From the NCBI RefSeq assembly GCF_050624435.1, contig NC_134531.1:252664812-252728811 (forward strand): a stretch of DNA of 64,000 bases. The letters are read 5' to 3'. The DNA comes from Tenrec ecaudatus (Eukaryota > Chordata > Mammalia > Afrosoricida > Tenrecidae). The position numbers and the translations under genes are program-made. The notes beneath the pieces are model-generated. The model made no database searches. It had not been told where the DNA came from and was given only the letters and a program-made list of their open reading frames with translations. Of this stretch, positions 58,101 through 64,000 are shown piece by piece; within the stretch, counting starts at the first letter, position 1, and each line of letters starts with the position of its first letter.

Positions 58101-58960
58101 ATGAATTTGAATTTTCTCTCAACTTCATTTCCATGGTTCGAGTTTATTTTTAAATATGTATCATAAAAATATATTAAAAATTTGTGGCTATTCATTGCAA
58201 ATAATTTCTCAATGTACTAATAATCTTAATATTGTTTATAATTTTTATGTCTGATAAAAGTTTTAATTATACCTATTAATTTGTTTTCATGTAGTTTATC
58301 TTACAGTAAATTTACCAGTAAAACAGATAAGATTCTAATAAAGTATTAAAATATTTGATGAAACACCAGTGTAATTAAATGTTTACTTTTAGATCAAGAA
58401 CCAATGGATGGAGCAATGTGCAAACAGAATTACCAAATCTAAATTCTTATATATAAAATGAGTATCATGAATCAATAGAGGATTGTTTAATAGATGATTC
58501 TGTGTCCATTGGCCAGCAATTTAATTTTTCCACTTGTGTTAAAATGTATATGGCTCTCTCATTCATAGACTATTTGTGAACATAAGTTGTATTTTCTTTT
58601 ATTCACAGCATGAATTTTTCTGTATAGCACTTTAATTCTAATAGAATTCATTTTACAATGTTGTGAAATGAAAATTCAATTTTTTATTATAAATAGGAAG
58701 AAGTTCCAAAAATATTTATGAACTATTTCTTCCCATATTTACTGATTTACAATGGCTTCTTCTGACACACTCATGCACACATATATCCATGCACACAATT
58801 AGGTTTACTGCCAGCCTAGCTAATCGTCACAACATAATATACTCCTATTATCTACCATTAAATTCTGTTAGAATAAAGGGAAAGAAATATATAAACTAAA
58901 GAGTAAAAATCATTGTGATTGGGGAAGGCCATTCTGCCTCTACGCAAAGTCCTATTTAAG
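55161..58960. other. AT-rich intergenic sequence, no gene seen
   Basis: Nearly 4 kb of AT-rich sequence with low-complexity patches, including a (TA)-rich stretch around 55738-55770. The open frames at 56145-56396 and 57228-57443 have no domain character. Confidence 0.45.
55407..55453. repeat. (CA)n microsatellite
   Basis: CACACACAAAACACACACATG followed by an uninterrupted CA run to about 55453. Confidence 0.95.
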
Positions 58961-58964
58961 CCCA

Positions 58965-59875
58965 TTGGTTGCACTCACTGTGCCAATCCATCTTGCTGAG
59001 GGTCTTCCGCTTTTTGGTGTTTTACCCCCACCGTCCCTATCTCTTTGTAATAAACTTTCACATTCCAATCACCAGTGAGTATCCATGAATTTTGATGGCA
59101 TGCCTCATCAATTTCAGACTGAAATCACCGTTTTTGTGTTGTTGTTAGAAGTCATTGAGTTGGTTCTGACCCATAGTGAGCTCATGCACAACAGAACCAA
59201 ATACTTTCTGGTCCTGTGCCATTGTCACAATGGTTGCCACGCCCGAGTCTAGGGTTGCAGGCACTGGGTCAATCTATATCCTTGCGGGATTTCTCCTTTT
59301 CACTGCCCTTCTACTTTTCCAAGGGTTCAAGCACAGGAAAAACTGTGAGGATGTCACAGGGGTATGCAGTGTTTCATTTTACTGTGCACAGGGTCTCGGG
59401 TCAGAACTGTCTCAATGGCACCTAACTCCAAATCCTACTTTACTGGACATGATGTCCTTCTCTGTGGACTGGTCTCACCTGACAACATGTTCAGAGTCTG
59501 TAAGACAGCATCTCGCACTGTTTGCCTCTAATGAATAGGCTGGCTGGACTTCTTCCAATAAAGATTAGTTTGTTGTTTTACCAGTCCATGAGCACCACAA
59601 TTCAACTTTTTTGATTCTTCTTCGATTTTCTATCTTTATTGTTCAACTCTCACATGCACATAAAGCAGTAGAAAAGACCGTGGCTTAGGTCAGACACACC
59701 ATAGTCCTCAAATGGGAATAAAATAATTCTTCAAATTCTTCAACATTAGCTTTAGTTCATGCATGCATTTTAATAATAGTTGGACTGGACTTCTTTGTAG
59801 AGCTATTGATTAGTTTATCACAGACAGCCTTGTACTCCAGGAAAGGTCTTGAAACGTTCTTTTTGAAGATGAATC
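58965..59875 (-). mobile_element. RTE/BovB LINE fragments, antisense, with a sense 3' end between
   Basis: Antisense RTE words occur at 58965-59020 (GCTGAGGGTCTTCCGC), 59140-59320 (GTTGTTAGAAGTCATTGAG and CTTTACTT-like words) and 59440-59800 (ACATGATGTCCTTCTC, CCAGTCCATGAGCACC). Between them 59327-59430 reads as a sense RTE 3' end (GGGTTCAAGCACAGG to CTCAATGGCACCTAAC). The block is therefore two or more RTE pieces in opposite orientation. Confidence 0.65.
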
Positions 59876-59879
59876 CAAC

Positions 59880-61559
59880 ATGGATCCTCTTGTATTTGTC
59901 ATTCCTGGCTTTGATGATAAAATTTTATATCAACTTTATGGAACCTATGTGGAGGTAGGGGTGGATTCCAACCCTTCAATCAAGTCACAGGCTGAGAATG
60001 GCTGCTTAGCGGTGTGGCCTTTTAATGACCGACGTTACAAACTTCTCTGGTGTGCCTCATTGCCTTCTTGCTGTCTCAGATTTGGTATCGGGTCTCAGGT
60101 GGAAAAATGTGGCCTGATGTCCTTGGGAGTTGTGGATGCCGTGTCATGTTCCTGCAGACCTTGAATACACACAGCTGTGCCTGAGGTCTCCAAGCTTCTT
60201 GCTTTGCCTTCCTGATTCATATCCTGGCAGTTATTTGAGTCTAGAGGAGAGTCCAGGTAGCATCTGACACATGGACTTTAATAGGCCTCTTTCTTGATAT
60301 GAAATTATTTCTTATCATGAAGCTCTTTCTTCTACGTATATGTCACTCGTTTTGCAAAGGCTCAGCCTAAGGCATTGTCATTGCAAACCATATCATTGTC
60401 TGACTCGAAATGGCTAATGTCAATCCATTTCTGCTACTAATGCCGAGGCCATCAATCCTTTTGTGTTCCATTTTATTTTTGACTACTTTCCATATTCCTT
60501 GATTCTATTTGTGCATTCCATGTGAGTGTTCCATAATTCTCAGATATATGACTTCTGAAATCTCTGTTTATTTGATTACATGTAGAACCCATGCAAAGGG
60601 ATCTAGAAAAACAAAAAATTCTCAGCTGGCCAACCAGGAGCTCAGCCACCCTCCTGCCATCCAGATCAATCTGTGGGACCCCCAGGCAGAGAGAGGTGAG
60701 CCATCCCCTCCTCCTCACACCCACAGGGGAATAGAGCAATACCCAGGGCCCAATCTAGTCCCACAGACGACACGATCACTCCTCCCTCCACATCCCTGCG
60801 GTGACGAGGACACTGAAAAGGGGTCAGGCCAGACAACACTGGGAGGCTGCAAAAGAGGAGGCTGAATCACTCTGATACTGCAGGTCACCTTAGAGTCTAC
60901 AGGAGACACAGGTCCATACATTCATTGCCAGAGACTACATTCTACCGCTTGGTCTCCAGCTCTGTCACTTAGCTCCTGCAAACACCCTGACTCTTAGCAA
61001 TGCCCTGAGGCTAAAGTGAATGTGACAGGAAGACAGATTCTGTGTTTTTTGTGTACCCTTCCCCCATCTTCTTATGCTTTCTGTCTTGATAAACAATGGA
61101 AACACCCCCAAATGTGACGGGGCCATCCTAGGTTCCCACACCACCTGGCAACCACAGAAGTCAGCCTCAGCACTGAGACTTTGACAAATAACTGAGACCA
61201 GCTGTGACTTTAAGTTTGCTGTTTTCATTATTGTGCTTCCCTCCACCACCATTCTTTTGTATCTGGATAAGCCACAAGGAGAGAGATCATGGGTGGAATC
61301 CTCCAGAATTATCCACAACAATCTGTTAACTAGAGAGCTAATGAAGTTTCCTAAATGCTCACCCAAGGCTGCATTCCTACTGTGTGCAAGCTGGGGGAAC
61401 CCTTGAGAAGAACGACCTGGTAACTGAGAAGTAGAAAGCAACTGTTGGATCTGGCATGACTGTTCCTGTGGGTGGGTGTGATTACTTGGCCGTGTTATTT
61501 CTATCTATGTGACTTTTAGTTTTATTAGTTTTGATTTTTAATAATGCTATCTTGTTCCA
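59880..61559. other. No gene seen; mostly unassigned, GC-richer patch at 60580-61050
   Basis: The patch at 60580-61050 is less AT-rich than its surroundings and has an open frame of 118 codons at 60509-60865. It shows no domain, no repeat family I know and no splice context. It may be an old LTR or other unrecognised repeat. Confidence 0.35.
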
Positions 61560-61622
61560 CAATGGATGCATGGAATGTTATAAGAGTTGTAAAAGCCCCC
61601 AATACAATGATCTTAAAAAATA
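61560..61622 (+). mobile_element. L1 3' terminus scrap
   Basis: AATGGATGCATGGAATG, AGAGTTGTAAAAGCCCCC and a GATCTTAAAAAATA tail, the last 60 bases of the local L1. Confidence 0.75.
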
Positions 61623-61909
61623 TCCAAGGAAAGTCTGAGAATTATGTGAGACACTACTGAGAGGCACAACTTTCAACTGATTGGCATTCCAGAGCAGGAG
61701 GATTTGGGTCCTGGAGAGTTGGTATGCCTTGGAGTTAAGTCTGTGAAGGTGAATTGTTGCCCTTGCCAGATGAAGGCAAACTACTTTGGTAAACATTTGA
61801 GACCAGAATTGAGAAACACATTGGCTGAATCAAGACTTGCATACCAGGTACCAGGAAAACTACTAATTTGTACATCTGGAACAGTAAGTCCAGTTGGATC
61901 ACCACCTGA

Positions 61910-61968
61910 CTCAAACTCAAAATTCACTACCATCAAGTGGATTCTGATTCATAGCAACCTGCCTAAGT
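61910..61968 (-). mobile_element. AfroSINE 3' scrap, antisense
   Basis: CACTACCATCAAGTGGATTC and TTCATAGCAACCTGCC are the antisense 3' end of the SINE; nothing more remains. Confidence 0.6.
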
Positions 61969-62029
61969 TTAAAAAATTCACTACCATTTTCAAACAGGAG
62001 AGTTGAATGTTTACAAGCCAAATAGGTAG

Positions 62030-62635
62030 GTCAAATGAGGATGAGGTGCGATCAAGAGGCTTACTTCATAGTAAATGAATCTGGCAATTGGCCCAGGAAC
62101 ATGGAATTCACTGATGTTCCCCATAACTCACTGCCATTGACTTGATTTCAACTCACAGTGACCCTTTAAGATAAGGTATAACTGCCCCTGTGAGTGTCTG
62201 AGATTGTAACTCTTTGTAGGAGTAGAAAGTGTCCTCTTTCTCCTATGGAGTGGCTGATTCTTTTCAACAGCTGACATTGAGCTTAGCAACCAAACTAGTC
62301 AACAATGTATCACCAGGACTCCTTTGGGTCAGATTCCACTTGATGGCAGGGGTAAATGACCATGGTACCCATCATCCTGAAGTAGTTGGCTCAAAAGAAA
62401 GATGGAATGACTTTCTAAAGACACAATTATTGTGCCCCTTAATTGACAATTCCTTGCAGGCTTGGTATAATGCTCTTCAGGACTTTATAGGCTCAAAGCC
62501 AGCATCCGATATGCGGTGCTCTTTCTCCAGTAACGAGGATTCATGGATCGCAGAACCAAGAGGTGAATGTTGGAATGCTAACACTCACTATTACCCCTAG
62601 TGACCCCCTCTTAACATCTTGCTTCCGATGATCTT
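62030..62635 (+). pseudogene. ERV-L-type integrase relic, split by a SINE
   Basis: A second ERV-L fragment. The part before the SINE (to about 62125) and after it (from about 62290) matches in order the integrase core and following region of the 10080-10400 relic, with shared words near GCTTACTTCATAG, ATGGAATTCACTG and CTAGTGACCC. It ends before the dUTPase region. It is non-functional: interrupted, short and without LTRs. Confidence 0.75.
62126..62288 (-). mobile_element. AfroSINE-type SINE, antisense, inside the ERV-L relic
   Basis: CACTGCCATTGACTTGATTTC, GATTGTAACTCTTTGTAGG and AGTAGAAAGTGTCCTC in antisense SINE order, with retroviral sequence on both sides. Confidence 0.82.
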
Positions 62636-62658
62636 CAGGTATTGCTGTTGCTGTAAGT

Positions 62659-62851
62659 CAGTAGTTCTCAACCTGTGGGTTACAACCCCTTCTGGGGTCA
62701 AACGACCCTTTCACAAAATTCACCCGATTCATAAAACTAGCAAAAATTCAGCTATGAAGTAGCAACGAAAATAATTTGTATGGTTACGGGTCACCACCAC
62801 ATGGGAAACTCTATTAAAGGGTTGTGGCATTAGGACGGTTGAGAACCACTG
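62659..62851. mobile_element. SPIN-like hAT non-autonomous DNA transposon
   Basis: 193 bp with terminal inverted repeats CAGTAGTTCTCAACC and, reversed, CAGTGGTTCTCAACC. The interior has GGGTTACAACCCCTTCTGGG, AACGACCCTTTCAC, ATGAAGTAGCAACGAAAATA and GGGTCACCACCACATG. These are the termini and subterminal words of SPIN elements, known for horizontal transfer among tetrapods including tenrec. The flanks TAAGT and TAGGT may be a degraded target duplication. It has inserted at the 3' end of an RTE. Confidence 0.85.
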
Positions 62852-64000
62852 TAGGTTCCATAAAGTTACTTCAGACCCATAGCAACCCAATACACAACAG
62901 AATGAACCATCTTAGTTCTGCACCATCCTCACAATTGTTCCTGTGCTTGAACCCATTTTTTCAGCCACTGTGTCAATCTATCCCTTTGAGAGCCTCTCTC
63001 TCTTTCACTGTCACTCTACTTTACCAAGCATTATATACTTCTCCAGAGACTGGTCTCTCCTGACATGTCCAAGGTATTGAAGATGAAGTTCCTCTTGCCT
63101 CTAAGGAGCATTCTTGTCCTATTTTCCAAGAGAGATGTGTTTATTCATTGGCAGTCCATGCTACTGTAAATATTCTCCTCTGGCACCACAATTTAAACTC
63201 ATCAATGTTTTTTTGATCTTCCTTATTCAATATGCAATGTTCACATGCGTATGTGGCACTTGAAAACACCATGGCTGGGATTAGGCACACCTTAGTCCTC
63301 AAAGCAATATCCTTGCTTTTCAAGACCCTAAAGAGATTTTGTGCAGCAGTTTTATCCAAAGAAACAAGTATTTTTATTTCTTCACTGCTGTCTCTATGAG
63401 CATTTGTCTTGGATCCAAGTAGACAAAATCCTTGTTAACTTCTGTCCTTTATCCACTTATCATAAAGTTTCTGACTGGTCCATTTGTGAGGATTTTTGAG
63501 GATTTCTTTACATTGAGTTGTGATCCATATTAAGGCAGCAATCCTAGATTTTCAAGTACCTCAAATCCTCATCACTTTCAGCAAACAAAGTTGGGTTATC
63601 TACATATTGCAGGTTCTTCATAAGCCCTGTAAAGCCAATCCTGAAGCGATGATCTTCTTCCTATATTCCATATTGCCTGATTATTTGTTCAGCCTACAAT
63701 TTGATTAAGTCTGTTGAGAAGGTAAACCTCTGATGCACAAATTTCACGATTTTAAACCATGTCGTATTCCCTTATTCTTGCCTCTTGATGCATGTACATG
63801 TTCTGCATCAGTACAATGAAGCATTCTTTGGGAAAATGGGAATTCTCATTTTCTCAAGGTTGGCCATAGTTTGTTATGATCCACACAGCAAATGCCTTGG
63901 CATAGTCAAAGAGACACAAGTAAACATCTTTCTGGTATTCTCTGCTTTGAGTCAAGAGCTATTGGACATCAGCAATCAGATTGCTTGTTCCATGTTCTCT
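62852..64000 (-). mobile_element. RTE/BovB LINE, antisense, running off the window edge
   Basis: Antisense RTE from its 3' end (a short GTTGCTGTTGCTG stretch lies just left of the SPIN-like element) through TCTACTTTACCAAGC, the ACATGTCCAAGGTATTGAAG word, ATTATTTGTTCAGCC (about 63675) and, near 63880-63910, the antisense of the reverse transcriptase block containing an AKAFAV-like stretch. It continues past 64000. The minus-strand frame 63141-63359 is an open piece of it. Confidence 0.85.

Noticed and set aside
60509-60865. 118-codon frame in a GC-richer patch
   Set aside because: No domain, no homology to anything I recognise and no sign of splicing; a minus-strand frame overlaps it almost as well.
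1-64000. CRISPR arrays, operons, phage or plasmid systems
   Set aside because: The window is vertebrate nuclear DNA; the regularly recurring sequences are dispersed LINE, SINE and LTR copies, not spaced direct repeats.

Overview
The window looks like a stretch of mammalian nuclear genome, most likely from an afrotherian and best matching a tenrec. The AfroSINE-type tRNA-derived SINEs and the BovB/RTE LINE copies point to Afrotheria. A short hAT element at 62659-62851 with SPIN-like termini, and a second hAT-like remnant at 23767-23971, narrow this towards Echinops-like tenrecs, because SPIN is reported from tenrec and, as far as I know, not from elephant. The species call is inference; the repeats themselves are read directly.

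Only two intact cellular protein-coding genes are visible. Both are on the minus strand, both are single-exon class II olfactory receptors (ORs), and both look like the OR5K subfamily: OR-1 at 22635-23573 (312 aa) and OR-2 at 52466-53434 (322 aa). They align without a gap over about 300 residues and share 222 of 312 residues by my hand count. Each has a good splice acceptor 8-11 bases upstream of the start codon, the usual arrangement for an OR with a 5'-UTR intron. The window is therefore part of an OR gene cluster.

Almost everything else is mobile-element sequence, often nested. From left to right: 1-4485 is a duplicated block (L1 3' end plus about 2.2 kb of flank). 4486-12480 holds SINEs, LTR-like repeats and an ERV-L pol relic (RNase H, integrase, dUTPase). 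12488-18835 holds two opposed RTE/BovB copies, the plus-strand one interrupted by three later insertions. 19038-20003 is an L1 3' end with a perfect 16-base target-site duplication. 20544-20650 is a complete 107-bp MITE. OR-1 follows. 27669-29217 is an antisense L1 3' UTR. 30305-39535 is an L1 3' UTR carrying a solo LTR, then a 5'-complete L1 with two insertions in its 5' UTR. 41230-47140 is a second, nearly complete L1. 44996-49405 is the second copy of the 1-4485 block. 49518-52010 is older L1. OR-2 follows. 53435-58960 is AT-rich and mostly unassigned. 58970-64000 holds RTE, ERV-L, SINE and SPIN-like insertions and runs off the window edge inside an antisense RTE.

I found no RNA gene, CRISPR array or operon-like system, and no convincing new biological system. 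The most useful observations are the two layers of local duplication around the ORs, the nested insertions that give a relative chronology, an internally repeated L1 3' UTR, a YY1-like motif at the L1 5' end, and two hAT elements of types linked to horizontal transfer.
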